A stretch of DNA of 64,000 bases from NCBI GenBank assembly GCA_007115705.1, contig QXEO01000548.1, positions 8,196,383 through 8,260,382 on the forward strand. Direction: 5' to 3'. The notes under the pieces are model-generated. The model was not told the DNA's origin. It saw only the letters and a list, made by a program, of their open reading frames with translations, and searched no databases. The position numbers and the translations under genes are program-made. Shown here in pieces: positions 23,747-35,603 of this stretch. How positions within the stretch are numbered: the first letter of the stretch is position 1; every line of letters starts with the position of its first letter. This DNA is from Dactylis glomerata (lineage: Eukaryota; Streptophyta; Magnoliopsida; Poales; Poaceae).

Positions 23747-24335
23747 CCGGGTGCGGATCTAGATGAGCGGAATGGCGGCGGAGCGAACGAGGAGCCCTAA
23801 ATCCCTTGAAGGCGAAGCTCAGGAGCAAGGGATTCTAAGTGGAGCGAATGCAAAAGGAAGAAGGGAAGCGGGCAACCGATGCTCTGCTTCCGAAACGGTC
23901 CTTGGTTTAAAAGTGAAGGGGCGGGTCAGTTGCTTATTTCAGCCACGACGGGTCGGCAACTGACCCCTTCCGTCACGAACCACGATCGCGTAAAGATCGG
24001 GCAACCGCCGTGGTTGCCGCAAAAGATCATGGGCCGGGGCCGATTGGACGTGACGCGATGACGTACGGACAAGTGGCGCCTTGGTTCGGCCCCCGAGGCA
24101 ACAAGTTCCCAAGAAGCGGCTCGCAGGCTTGCAGTCGCCAGTCGGGCCGCCACCGGAGCCGGCTCGCCCTGAGGCGGTCGGAGGAACTCCGCAAGACCTG
24201 ACCTTGGAAGTTGGAGCGACCAAGACGGACTAGAAATCCTGGGACTTCGACGAGGACGAGCAAGATTTCGGCGAAAGGAAGAACCCGCCGAAGCCCCATG
24301 CTAGCCCATGAGACTTCGCCAGTTTCGGGGGCTAG
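23747..24335. other. Upstream region of the antisense gene and polypurine tract of element D
   Basis: There is no coding feature. On the minus strand TTTTAAA lies about 160 bp upstream of the antisense ATG and could act as a TATA-like element. On the plus strand TTTCGGGGGCTAG directly precedes the 3' LTR and is the likely polypurine tract. Confidence 0.6.
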
Positions 24336-25077
24336 TGTCATGGGGATGACTTAGGGGGCGCATCACGGGCCAGGCAGTATGCCGGCTGACGTCCCAGGAG
24401 TCCCCGCGGCTTCAGCACGAGAAGACCGGCTCCGCCCGAAGGGCCGGCTGCGTCGGCAGCCGGCTGGAGACTCCACCGAGGAGAACTGGAGCCGGGCGAT
24501 GAAGACAAGGCCACTCAACGGTAGTCTGGCCAAAAGCGGAGCGGCCCCGACAAGATCGGCAGGGACGCAGGACAGGAGTGACGAGCGCCACGACCACGTC
24601 CAACCAATGAGAGATCAAAGACCCTTCCCCACGACGGGATCTGAGGCAAAGGAGAGGGGATATGCCCTCCAGATGCCGGTCCAGGGAAAAGACACTTTAT
24701 AAAGTGTCTTTGCCAGAGCAGGGTCAGAGGATCACGCCAAGGACACCGCCGCCGGGGAGCCGGCAGCCGGTCGAATCGCCACCTAAACATGTAACCAGGC
24801 CCCCGTCTATATAAGGGGGCCTGGACCCTTAGCGTAGGGGAGATCCAATCTTCTTCTTCCTCCTCTAGCCGAACAGCTCGAGGAGCACTGTAATCACGAC
24901 TACTCGATCAATACGAAGCAGGCAGGAAGTAGGGGTTTACCTCCAACCGGGAGGGCCCTGAACCTGGGTAAACCGTGGTGTCTCTGTTGGCACAATCCCG
25001 AGCCGGACCCATCGTCACCAACGTCGAGCCCCTCCGATAAGCCACCCCATGGCTACTGTCTCTAAATTCCCAAGACA
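24336..25077 (+). repeat. 3' LTR of element D
   Basis: 742 bp, bounded by TGTCATGG and CCCAAGACA. It differs from the 5' LTR at seven positions that I could see, near offsets 5, 36, 153, 184, 281, 308 and 738. Confidence 0.97.
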
Positions 25078-26082
25078 TTAGATCTCATGAGCTGCCCTAC
25101 ATGATTGAGATCACCGTTATGTAATTCTACATGTTTGGTTTGTTGGGATCCAATGAATATTGGTGTTATGATTGAGTTGCTATACTGAAATATATCTTAT
25201 ATTATCTCTATGTTGTTTATGATCTTGCATGCTCTCCATTGTTAGTAGCTATCTTGGCCGAGTAGTTGCTAGTGACTCCAAGAGGGGGTATTTATGCTCG
25301 ATAGTGGGTTAATGCCTCTATTTAACCTGGGGGAGTGACAGAAACCTCTAAGGTTGTAGATGTGCTGTTGCTACTAGGGAGAAAACAACATTCATATGCT
25401 CAAGGGCATATGCTTTGTTTACATTACACACTTTGCTTAATGCAATTATCTGTTGTTCGCAACTTAATACTCATGGGGTGTTCGGATGATATCTCCGTGA
25501 GTGGATTATTAGTCATAGATGCAGTTGGATGGCAGTCTATGTATTTTGCTGTAATGCCCAGAGTAAATCGCATAGTGATCTTCTTGACATATCACGTTTA
25601 TCTTTATTCTATCAATTGCCCAACTATAATTTGTTTACCCAGCATGTGTTATTTTATCTTATGGAGAGACACCACTAGTGAACTGTGGACCCCGGTCCTA
25701 TTTCCATCATATTGCTATCACCTGTTTACTTTACTCGCACTGTTTACTTTACTCGCATACTATTATCACTTTCCACTCGATATGCTCATACCCTTTGTTT
25801 CAAGCAAACCGGTGAGATTGACAACCTCATCGTAAGTTGGGAACAAAGTACTTGGTTGTGTGTGTGCAGGTTCCGCGTTGCAGCTAGCAAAGCAAAGCTT
25901 GGACAAGGCGCCCTATAAATTGTCCTGAGCTGTCACAAGCTAGCAAGCATCACCTTCAGTCGTTTGTCTCTCCTCTCCAAGAACGATAAACCTTGGTTTC
26001 TTAACTGAGGGAAAATCTGCTACTATATTCATCACACCTTCCTCTTGGGGTTCCCAACGGGCTAGTTATTTACCACGCATCA
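25078..26082 (+). repeat. 5' LTR of element A, second part
   Basis: It resumes with the TSD TTAGA and continues collinearly with the 3' LTR at 38972-39976, ending TACCACGCATCA. The ORF-like frames in it (for example 166 codons from 25335) recur in the other LTRs with differing stops and are not treated as genes. Confidence 0.93.
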
Positions 26083-26093
26083 AGCATATTTTC

Positions 26094-26111
26094 TGGCGCC
26101 GTTGCCGGGGA
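26094..26111 (+). other. tRNA-Asp-type primer binding site of element A
   Basis: TGGCGCCGTTGCCGGGGA lies 11 bases after the 5' LTR end. It matches the complement of a plant tRNA-Asp 3' end, the PBS typical of Athila-lineage elements. Confidence 0.85.
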
Positions 26112-26270
26112 GGATGTAGAAGACTTCTGCGAGGGGAGTTTTTCGCACACACATCCTTTACTTTGTTATTGTTTTGCTTTACTTTATTTATTTTACCTGC
26201 ATCATTTTATCAAAAACCCAAAAAAAAATTAGAATCCTTGGTAGTTGTTATTCCTTTACTTTAGTTTATC

Positions 26271-26882
26271 ATGTTGTTCCCTAAGTATGTTTTGGAGGAC
26301 CTCTCAGTAGGTAGTGGTTCAATTATTGGGAAAGATAACATTGAGGAGTTCTTTAATCACATTAGTATGCATAAAGAAGTTGAGGAAAAGTCTTTGATTG
26401 AGCTAGCTCCTAGTAATGAAGTTGCTTTCGCTTATTTAGTTCACATGTTAGAAGCTAGGTTTGCTAATATTAATCCCTTTTTGCAATACATGTTCCTTAA
26501 GCTTCATGAAATTGAAGATCCTGAAAAGAAAGCTTTCATATTGGAAACTTTGCGCATAGAATTTAGAGATGTTGCCATTGAGGCTAGGAAAGTTTTTAAG
26601 AAATTTAATAAGCTTGGCTCACCTGTGGCAGTTGTTGGTACACCCAATGAAGATTTTAGAGTGCCAATACCTTATAAACTTGCAGGGCTTCATGATGTTT
26701 GGGAAAATAATTCTAGTTGGATTTGTCCTGAAAATCATTTCGATGAAAGTAGTGTACCAAAGCGTGATCATAAAGGATCTTCAAAAACTCATTTGGACAT
26801 AATTCCTTGCATTTTTGAAAAGACTCCTATTGTGGATCCCGATGCTTCTTTCATAATTACTTCATCACTTGATGGTACTTGA
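26271..26882 (+). CDS. Element A ORF, 203 aa, unknown family
   Basis: The ATG lies about 160 bp past the PBS, where gag starts in element B. The protein is soluble and mixed-charge, mainly helical in appearance (EEFFNHISMHKEVEEKSL, FLKLHEIEDPEKKAFI), with no zinc knuckle, protease triad or membrane segment. It ends SSLDGT, and the downstream bases match those after the gag-protease stop in B. Element E carries a homologue whose first ~140 residues are clearly conserved. I do not recognise the family; it is not a classical gag or pol. A packaging or accessory role is only a guess. Confidence 0.75.
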   Translation: MLFPKYVLEDLSVGSGSIIGKDNIEEFFNHISMHKEVEEKSLIELAPSNEVAFAYLVHMLEARFANINPFLQYMFLKLHEIEDPEKKAFILETLRIEFRDVAIEARKVFKKFNKLGSPVAVVGTPNEDFRVPIPYKLAGLHDVWENNSSWICPENHFDESSVPKRDHKGSSKTHLDIIPCIFEKTPIVDPDASFIITSSLDGT

Positions 26883-28746
26883 TTCGCAATTTTCTGCGCC
26901 TAGCTCAAAGGCGTTAAAGAAAAGCACTCTTGGGAGATAACCCAATATTTTATTTTCAGTACTTTTTCTTTTATTTGAGTCTTGGAAGTCATTTCTACTG
27001 TAATTACCGCTCCTTATCTTGTTTATTTCATTGTTGTGCCAAGAGAAGCCTCTAATTTGAGTGAGGTAAGATTTGGGGATGTTGCTGTCCTGAAACTGTT
27101 TTCGGTGCTGCACCATAAAAATTCGTATAAATTCTCTGTATATCTTTTGGACCTGCGATTTCTTGTGCATATGCCCCAGGTTATATCCAAACTTTCATTA
27201 GTTGGACACTTTTTGATTTGAGCAACATAAAACCCCTCGGCCTTTGTCAGCTGTTCTGTTTTGACAGATTTCTGCCAATATTTGTGTTTGCCGCTTTATC
27301 GCTTTCTTTTGAGTTCTTTTGATCACGGAACTTTTGGGGAAGTTGCTACAGTAGTTTATGCTATATATGTGGTGGTTTTGGGTTGAAACCTGAAGCAAAA
27401 TGAGGTTGATTATATGTTATGCCTACACTAATGTTGCTAATAGATTTGTGTTTAGTTTTGTATGAAGGAAGTTTTCAAGTGTAGGGATTCGAGAATGATG
27501 AGATGAGTTGAAGAATGGACAAAAGCTCAAGCTTGGGGATGCCCATGTATCACCCCGAGAAATATCCAAGAAGTACAAGCGTAAAAGCTTGGGGATGCCC
27601 CCGAGGCACCCCTTCTTCATCGGCAAAAATCAGGTCACCTTTCAAGACACTATATTTTTATTGCTTCATGCACTATGTGTTTTTCTTGGAGCGTTAGTTG
27701 TTTTAGTTGTCTTTATTAGTTTAGTTTGTTTACTGCAATAAATGGTTGGACCCCAACAAATTTCTTTTGGATAAGTTGCCTTGCTTTTCATTTGCCAAGA
27801 ACACTCCGTTTTTCACTCTATTCGTTTCAACGAGTGTTCTCTTTTTCTAGAACTGCGTTTAGCTTTCATTTTTCGCCTTGATTTGTGTTCAGATCTTGTA
27901 ATATCTTTTCATCAAGGTGTATTTTTGCCTCTGATCTTTATTGTTTTTCATCAAAAGAGGTGTTTATAAAAAGTTTGAATGGTGTTGGAAAAGAGAAAAA
28001 GCTTAATGCAAAAAAGTGGTACAAGAAGGAGCTTGTGTAGACTGCGGCTTAGGCTTTTTCATGTCATGCTTGATGTCTTTTTGATAGTATGCTTAGTGGT
28101 TTTGCTGTAGCATGACTTGTCTCAAATAACTGAGATTGCTTAATGAGCCTTTGAAAAAATCATGCGTTGTTTTTAATTATTTGGAAGCATTATTTTGGTT
28201 TTCTCCTTGATGCTTTATTTGGGTTGACTTGGCGCATGCTCACACATGTTAGACTCATACAAAGTCGCCAATAGCCTCTATGATCATTTAGTTTTTGACT
28301 TTTGATGCCATCTTATGTTTTTTTATGTCGCTTTGTCGCTTTGCGTGATTATGGCCATTATTGCTCTCTTAGTTGTTCGCTCCCAGTCTTTTGCTAGCCC
28401 TCGCCTTGTACTGAGTATAAGCTCTACTCGTGCATCCAACTACTAAAAACCAAGTTTGCCAAAGTGTCCACCATACATACCTACTAGCAATTTGCTATTC
28501 CAAGTAAATTTGACTTGCTTTTATTTTCTCTTCAAATTAAACTCTTACCAGTGTTATGCGAAATTCGGTCAGTAAAGCTCTCACGAACCGAAAGGCACAC
28601 TTTACTTTTTCCTGTTCTTAAAAATTTGACATTGTGGTCTCTTATGTTGAGTTGTTATGCTTGCAAGTTGTAAGTTGGAGACTAGCCCAGCCATGCAGTC
28701 ATGGGCAAGCTTTCAACATTGCACTTCTTATTTGAGTTGATATCGT
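26883..28746 (+). other. Noncoding region of element A, first part
   Basis: No gene is supported. It shares extensive similarity with E (44333-46206) and, inverted, with B. It carries two copies of the 14-nt motif AAGCTTGGGGATGC (27529-27542, 27585-27598), identical to the polypurine tract at the 3' LTR. It ends at the TSD ATCGT (28742-28746) of element B. Confidence 0.8.
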
Positions 28747-30418
28747 TGATGGCGCGGTGATGATGATGCCAGAAAACTTATTGGCTTGTAGTAAATGACC
28801 GGCCAGTTGGAAAACCCCAAGAGAAGGTTTTGATGAATATAGCAGCAAGTTTTCCCTTAGTTAAGAAACCAAGGTTTATCGTCCAGGAGAAAAGCAGACA
28901 ATAACGAGTGAAGGTGATGCTTGCTAGTTTGCGACAGCTTCGGACAATTTATATATGGCGCCTCGTCTAAGCTTTGCTTGCTAGCTGCAACACGGAACCT
29001 GCACACAACACAACCAAGTACTTTGCTCCCAACTTGCGATGAGGTTGTCAATCTCACCGGTTTGCTTGAAACAAAGGTTATGAGCGTATCGAGTGGAAAA
29101 CAATAGAGTATGCGAGTAAAGTAAATAGTGGGAGTAAAGTAAACAGGTGATAGCAATATGATGGAAATAGGACCGGGGTCCACAGTTCACTAGTGGTGTC
29201 TCTCCATAAGATAAATAACACATGCTGGGTAAACAAATTACAGTTGGGCAATTGATAGAATAAAGATAAACATGATATGTCAAGAAGATCACTATGAGAT
29301 TTACTCTGGGCATTACAACAAAATACATAGACCGCCATCCAACTGCATCTATGACTAATAATCCACTTGTGGCGAATCAATCCGAGAACTCCACAAGTAT
29401 TAAGTTGCGAACAACAGATAATTGCATTAAGCAAAGTGTGTAATGTAAACAAAGCATATGCCCTTGAGCATATGAATGTTGTTTTCTCCCTAGTAGCAAC
29501 AACACATCTACAACCTTAGAGGTTTCTGTCACTCCCCCAGGTTAACTAGAGGCATGAACCCACTATCGAGCATAAATACCCCCTCTTGGAGTCACTAGCA
29601 ACTACTCGGCCAAGATAGCTACTAACAACGGAGAGCATGCAAGATCATAAACAACATAGAGATAACATAAGATATATTTCAGTATAGCAACTCAATCATA
29701 ACACCAATATTCATCGGATCCCAACAAACCAAACATGTAGAATTACATAACGGTGATCTCAATCATGTAGGGCAGCTCATGAGATCTAAACATGAAGCAC
29801 ATGGTGGAGAAGACAACCATCTAGCTACTGCTATGGACCCATAGTCCAAGGTAGACTACTCACTCATCGCTCCGGAGGCAAGCATGGCGATGAAGAAGAC
29901 CTCCGGTGGTGATTCCCCTCTCCGGCAGGGTGCCGGGAAGAGCTTCTGGACCCTCCCGATCTTCGGGTCGACGGCGGCGGTGGATCACGATGTGTTCTGG
30001 AGAAGTGATCGGGTACTTAGGTTTTTTTCGTCGGGGGGTCTTTATAGGCGAAGGGGCGATGTCAGAGGTGGAGCCAGGTGGCCTCACGCCTGGCTGGAGC
30101 GGCCCAGGCCCTGGCCGCGCTGGCCTGGCATGTGGGGCCCCTATGGTCCCCCCTCCTACTCTCCTTCGGATCTCTGGAAGCTTTCGGGTAAAATAAGACT
30201 TCAGGAACTTGTCTCGTCCAATTCCGAGAATATTTCCTGTGTATCACTTCTGAAACACAAAAACAACAGAAAACAGGGAACTGGCACTATGGCAACTTGT
30301 TAGTAGGTTAGTTTCGGAAAATGCATAAAAGTGCCACGAAGTGTAACGAAACAGTAGGCAAATGGTGTAAAAACAAGCATGGAGCATCAAAAATTATAGA
30401 TACGTTGGAGACGTATCA
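28747..30418 (-). repeat. 3' LTR of element B
   Basis: 1672 bp, starting TGATGGCG and ending ACGTATCA on the plus strand. It is the reverse complement of the TGATACGTCTCC-type LTR seen in A and includes the inverted CTTTATAGGC TATA region near 30040. Confidence 0.95.
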
Positions 30419-33348
30419 AGCATCCCCAAGCTTAACTCCTGCTCGTCCTCGATTAGGTAAGTGATAACAAAAGAATAATTTTTGAGGTGACATGCACCTA
30501 CACAATCTTGATCATATATGTAAGCATTTGTGAGCTTGGATCATAAGAACTTAAAACATGGGCATGAAAGATATAATCTTGACAATAAGAACTTAGCAAC
30601 CTTGTTGTAAACATGCAAATGAACACAAACAAAAGATCATAAAAATGAAACAATGAAAGTCAAACGTGTGTACAAATCATATGGAAAACATACAAATGGT
30701 TTTCAGCTTGTCCTTCGAAGAGAGCAAAACATAAATGCATAGGACACCTTCAAGTTTAAGAGGGCGACTAGATACAAATAATTTGAGAACAAGTGAAACC
30801 AACAATATGAATCAATCAATGAAAACTTTGGGACAATGCACATTATACTAAGATTGACAACTATGCTCTCTTAATGGTGCATAAAGATAGAAGGTGGTGA
30901 CTCAACATAAAAGTAGAAGAAAGGCCCTTCGCAGAGGGAAGCAGTGATTGCAAGTTTTATAACCTTCAAAAATTATGGTACTTACCGGCTTTGAGCTCTC
31001 ATTGCCCCCATCATAAGCATCTTAAATGGTTAAAATTAATGCGAGAACAATTATGATGCATATGCTTGACAAATCATAAGTTGAAAACCTTGTGTCCCGT
31101 GAATACGAGTACCCAAACCTCATGCTACTTTACTTAGAGTCCCAAGCAAGGCTCTTGTCATTGTAAGTATATGCATATCATTGAGAACCGCCAATGGGGT
31201 ACCTCCGTGCCCGATGACATGGAACAAGCCCACATCAAAATGACAGGACAAGCAAATAATGAACACCTCGACATCTCTTTTATTTGCCATTTTTTTAGCT
31301 CTTTATTGTGAGATGCGTCGTCGAATGTTCACCATGGGTATGCTGCAAATTTCCACCATGAATTATGCATGGCTTAGATTAGCGGCCCAGCGTTTCCCTA
31401 ACACATATACAAACTCCATGATCCCCACAAGATTCCCAATTCATTTCACACCGCGGGCATCCATAAACAAAAGATCACGATATCAACTCAATTAAGAAGT
31501 GCAATGTTGAAAGCTTGCCCATGACTGCATGGCTGGGCTAGTCTCCAACTTACAACTTGCAAGCATAACAACTCAACATAAGAGACCACAATATCAAATT
31601 TTTAAGAACAGGAAAAAGTAAAGTGTGCCTTCTGGTTCGTGAGAGCTTTACTGACCGAATTTCGCATAACACTGCTAAGAGTTTAATTTGAAGAGAAAAT
31701 AAAAGCAAGTCAAATTTACTTGGAATAGCAAATTGCTAGTAGGTATGTATGGTGGACACTTTGGAAAACTTTGGCTTTTAGGAGTTGGATGCACGAGTAG
31801 AGCTCATACTCAGTACAAGGCGAGGGCTAGCAAAAGACTGGGAGCGACCAACTAATAGAGCAATAATGGCCATAATCATGCAAAGCGACAAAGCGACATT
31901 AAAAGAAGCATAAGATGGCATCAAAATTCAAAAACTAAATGATCATAGAGGCTATTGGCGACTTTGTAAGAGTCTAACATGTGTGAGCATGCGCCAAGTC
32001 AACCCAAATAAAGCATCAAGGAGAAAACCAAAATAATGCTTCCATACAATAAAAACAACGCATGATTTTTTTCAAAGGCTCATTAAGCAATCTCAGTTAT
32101 TTGAGACAAGTCATGCTACAGCAAAACCACTAAGCATACCATCAAAAAGACATCAAGCATGACATGAAAAAGCCTAAGCCGCAATCTACACAAGCTCCTT
32201 TTTGTACCACTATTTTGCACAAAGCTTTTTCTCTTTTCCAACACCATTTGAAATTTTTATAGACACCTCTTTTGATGAAACCAATAAAGATCAGAGGCAA
32301 AAATACACCTTGATGAAAAGATATGACAAGGTCTGAACTCAAATCAAGGCGAAAACAAAAACCAAAAGCAGTAGCAGAAAAAGAAGAACACCCGGTGAAC
32401 GATAAGAGTGACAACAGAGTGTTCTTGGCAAATGAAAACGAGTACATCTCCTCCAAAGGAAATTTGTTGGGGTCCAACCATTTATTGCAGCAAACAAAAC
32501 AAACTAACAAAGAAAACTAAAACAACTGACGCTCCAAGAAAAACACATAGTGCATGAAGCAATAAAAATATAGTGTCTTGAAAGGTGACCTGATTTTTGC
32601 CGATGAAGAAGGGGTGCCTCGGGGGCATCCCCAAGCTTTGACGCTTGTAATTCTTGGATATTTCTTGGGGTCATGCATGGGCATCCCCAAGCTTGAGCTT
32701 TTGTCCATTCTTCAACTCATCTCATCATTCTCCAATCCCTACACTTGAAAACTTCCTTCATACAAAACTAAACACAAATCTATTAACAACATTAGTGTAG
32801 CATAACATATAATCAACCTCGTTTTGCTTCAGGTTTCAACTCAAAACCACCACATATATAGCAAATACTACTGTAGCAAATTCTCCAAAAGTTCCGTGAT
32901 CAAAAGAACTCAAAAGAAAGCGATAAAGTGGCAAACACAAATATTGGCAGAAGTCTATCAAAACTGAACAGCTGACAAAGGCCGAATTTTTGAGGGGTTT
33001 TCCGTTGCTCAAATCAAAAAGTATTCAACTAACGAAAGTTTGGATATAACCTGGGGCATATGCACAAGAAATCGCAGGTTCAAAAGATATACAGAGAATT
33101 TATACGAATTTTTACGGTGCAGCACCGAAAACAGTTTCAGGACAGCAACATCCCCAAATCTTTACCTCACTCGAATTAGAGGCTTCTCTTGGCACAACAA
33201 CAAAATAAAAAGGATAAGGAGCGGTCATTACAGTAGTAATGACTTCCAAGACTCAAATAAAAGAAAAAGTACTGAAAATAAAACATTGGGTTATCTCCCA
33301 AGAGTGCTTTTCTTTAACGCCTTTGAGCTAGGCGCAGAAAATTGCGAA
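30419..33348 (-). other. Noncoding region and polypurine tract of element B
   Basis: No gene is supported. On the minus strand AAGCTTGGGGATGC occurs three times: next to the 3' LTR (30433-30420) and internally (32638-32625, 32694-32681). The region is collinear with the noncoding parts of A and E. Confidence 0.8.
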
Positions 33349-35411
33349 TCAAGTAACATCAAGTGATGAAGCATCAAGCTCATAATTTGCTCTAAGAATA
33401 GAGTCAAAAAGTAATTTCTTTCTTTTCCTAGGGAATTGTTCCATACCTTTCTTTAGTGGGAATTGATATTTGATAGTGCCTTCCCTCATATCAATGATAG
33501 CACCTACAGTTCGAAGAAAGGGTCTTCCCAAAATAATAGGACATGAAGCATGTCATTCAACGTCCATAACAAGAAAATCAACAGGAACAAGGTTATTGTT
33601 AACCACAATAAGAACATCATTAATCCTTCCCAAAGGTTTCTTCTTAGCAACATCAGCAATAGGAACATCAAAATAACATTTTTCAAGCAGTGGTAAATCA
33701 AGCATGTCATAAATTTTTCTAGGCATGATAGAAATACTAGCACCTAGATCACATAAAGCATGGCAATCAAAACCATTAACATGCATATCAATGATGGGTT
33801 CCCAACCATCTTCTAACTTCTTGGGAACAGAGGCTTTTTGCTTCAACTTTTCATCCCTAATTTTTATGAGAGCATTGGTAATATGCTTAGTAAAAGCAAT
33901 ATTTAAAGAACTAGCATTGGGAGTCAAAGCAAGCTTTTGCAAGAAAAAAATAACTTCAGATATATTGCAGCCATCGACATCAAAATCATTAAAAGAAATA
34001 GAGCTATCATCTCCTACACTCTGAAAAATTTCAGCACTCTTTTGAGAAAAAGTTTTGGCAGTTTTAGGCTTTTTAGCACAAGGAGTGGGAGTTTTCTCTA
34101 CACCAATCAAAGTAAGAGGATTGCTAGCATTAGGAGCAACATCATTAGAGGTAGTAATGGTACATACCTTCATCTCTCTAGCCATCTCATCTTCTCTTTC
34201 CCACCTGGCATGCAATTCCGCTAATAATCTAATATTTTCATCAATTCCAACTTAAATAGCATTAGCGGTAGCAAAAACATTGTTCTCTTTGACATCATTA
34301 GGCAACACTTTTAATTTCAGAAGTTCAACATCATGAGCAAGGCCATCAACTTTAGAAGCAAGAATATCAATTTTGCCTAACTTTTCCTCAACAGACTTGT
34401 TAAAAGCAGTTTGCTTACCGATGAAGTCCTTGAGCATTACCTCAAGCTCGGAGGGCGCAGCCCTAGTGTTGTTGTAGGAATTACCATAAGAATTACCATC
34501 ACCATTACCATTGGTAGAAGGATACGGCCTAGAATTGTTACTAGCAAAATTGTTCCTATAAGCACTGTTGTTAAAATTATTGTTTCTAATGAAATTCACA
34601 TCAACATGCTCTTCTTGAGAAACCAAAGAGGCTAAAGGAATATTATTAGGATCAACATGAGTCCTATCATTAGCAAGCATAGCCATAATGGTATCAATCT
34701 AATCACTCAAGGAAGAGGTTTCCTCAACAAAATTTACCTTCTTACCTTGTGGAGCTCTCTCGGTGTGCCATTCGGAATAATTTACCATCATGTTGTCGAG
34801 TAGCTTTGTTGCGGCGCCCAAGGTAAGGGACATAAAAGTGCCTCCAGCAGCTGAATCAAGTAGGTTCCTCGAAGAAAAATTCAGTCCTGCATAAAAAGTT
34901 TGGACAATCATCCAAGTAGTCAGTCCATGAGTGGGGCAATTCTTTATCATAGATTTCATTCTTTCCCAAGCTTGAGCAACATGTTCATTATCAAACTGAG
35001 TAAACTTCATAATATTGCTACGCAGAGATATAATCTTAGCAGGAGGATAGTATCTACCAATAAAAGCATCCTTACACTTAGCCCATGAATCAATACTATT
35101 CTTAGTCAAAGACAGCAACCAATCTTTAGCTTTTCCTCTCAAAGAAAAAGGAAACAACTTGAGCTTAACAATATCACTTTCTACATCCTTATATTTCTGC
35201 ATCTCACATAGCTCAACAAAATTGTTGAGATGAGCTGCATCATCTTCAGTACTAGAACCAGAGAATTGCTCTTTCATAACAAGGTTCAACAAGCAGGCTT
35301 AATCTCATAAAAGTTTGCAGCAGGAGCAGGTGGTGCAATAGGAGTGCAGATAAAATCACTATTGTTCGCGCTAGTAAAGTCACACAACTTGGTGTTTTCT
35401 GGATTGGCCAT
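33349..35411 (-). pseudogene. Element B gag-protease, broken
   Basis: Translation would begin at the ATG at 35411. A 1-nt deletion near 35298 shifts the frame. From there one frame runs to 33349, interrupted by in-frame stops at 34701-34699, 34254-34252 and 33555-33553. Visible domains: a retrotransposon gag domain (GKAKDWLLSLTK, WAKCKDAFIGRYYP), an Asn-rich stretch, a coiled segment, and a retropepsin-like region with CDLGASISIMP and later ILGRPFLRTVGAIID. No RT or integrase follows. The lesions make this copy unable to supply its own gag. Confidence 0.9.
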
Positions 35412-35575
35412 TTCAGCAAAACTAAAGTACACAAGTAAAAACAACTACCAAGGATTCTAATTTTTTTGGGTTTTTGATATAAAACGATGCAGGTAAAATA
35501 AATAAAGTAAAGCAAAACTATAACAAAGTAAAGGATGTGCGTGCGAAAACTCCCCTCGCAGAAGCCTTCCACTCT

Positions 35576-35593
35576 TCCCCGGGAACGGCGCCA
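35576..35593 (-). other. Primer binding site of element B
   Basis: The minus strand reads TGGCGCCGTTCCCGGGGA, one mismatch from the tRNA-Asp-type site in A and E, 10 bases from the 5' LTR. Confidence 0.82.
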
Positions 35594-35603
35594 GAAAACT
35601 TGT

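Larger units (their letters stand above)
15014..25077 (+). mobile_element. LTR retrotransposon D (Ty3/gypsy, TAT-like), young and non-autonomous
   Basis: The 10,064-bp element has two 742-bp LTRs that both start TGTC and end GACA, and a TSD of TTAGA (15009-15013, 25078-25082). Downstream of the 5' LTR comes a PBS, then sense gag-protease (15727-18828), a repeat-bearing spacer, a large spliced antisense gene (23746 to 19709), and a TTCGGGGGCTAG purine-rich tract before the 3' LTR. Pol (RT, RNase H, integrase) is absent. I count 7 LTR differences in 742 bp (0.94%), six of them transitions. At the commonly used grass rate of 1.3e-8 per site per year this is roughly 0.36 million years. An antisense extra ORF is known from TAT-lineage plant elements, hence the lineage inference. 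Confidence 0.93.

Noticed and set aside
25335..25835. 166-codon frame in the LTR of A (also 39229-39726, and 42875-43444 in E)
   Set aside because: It lies entirely in LTR sequence and is opened or closed by single substitutions among LTR copies. It has no recognisable domain.
26094..26111. tRNA-like match
   Set aside because: Only the 18-nt complement of a tRNA 3' end, that is, a primer binding site. There is no cloverleaf.
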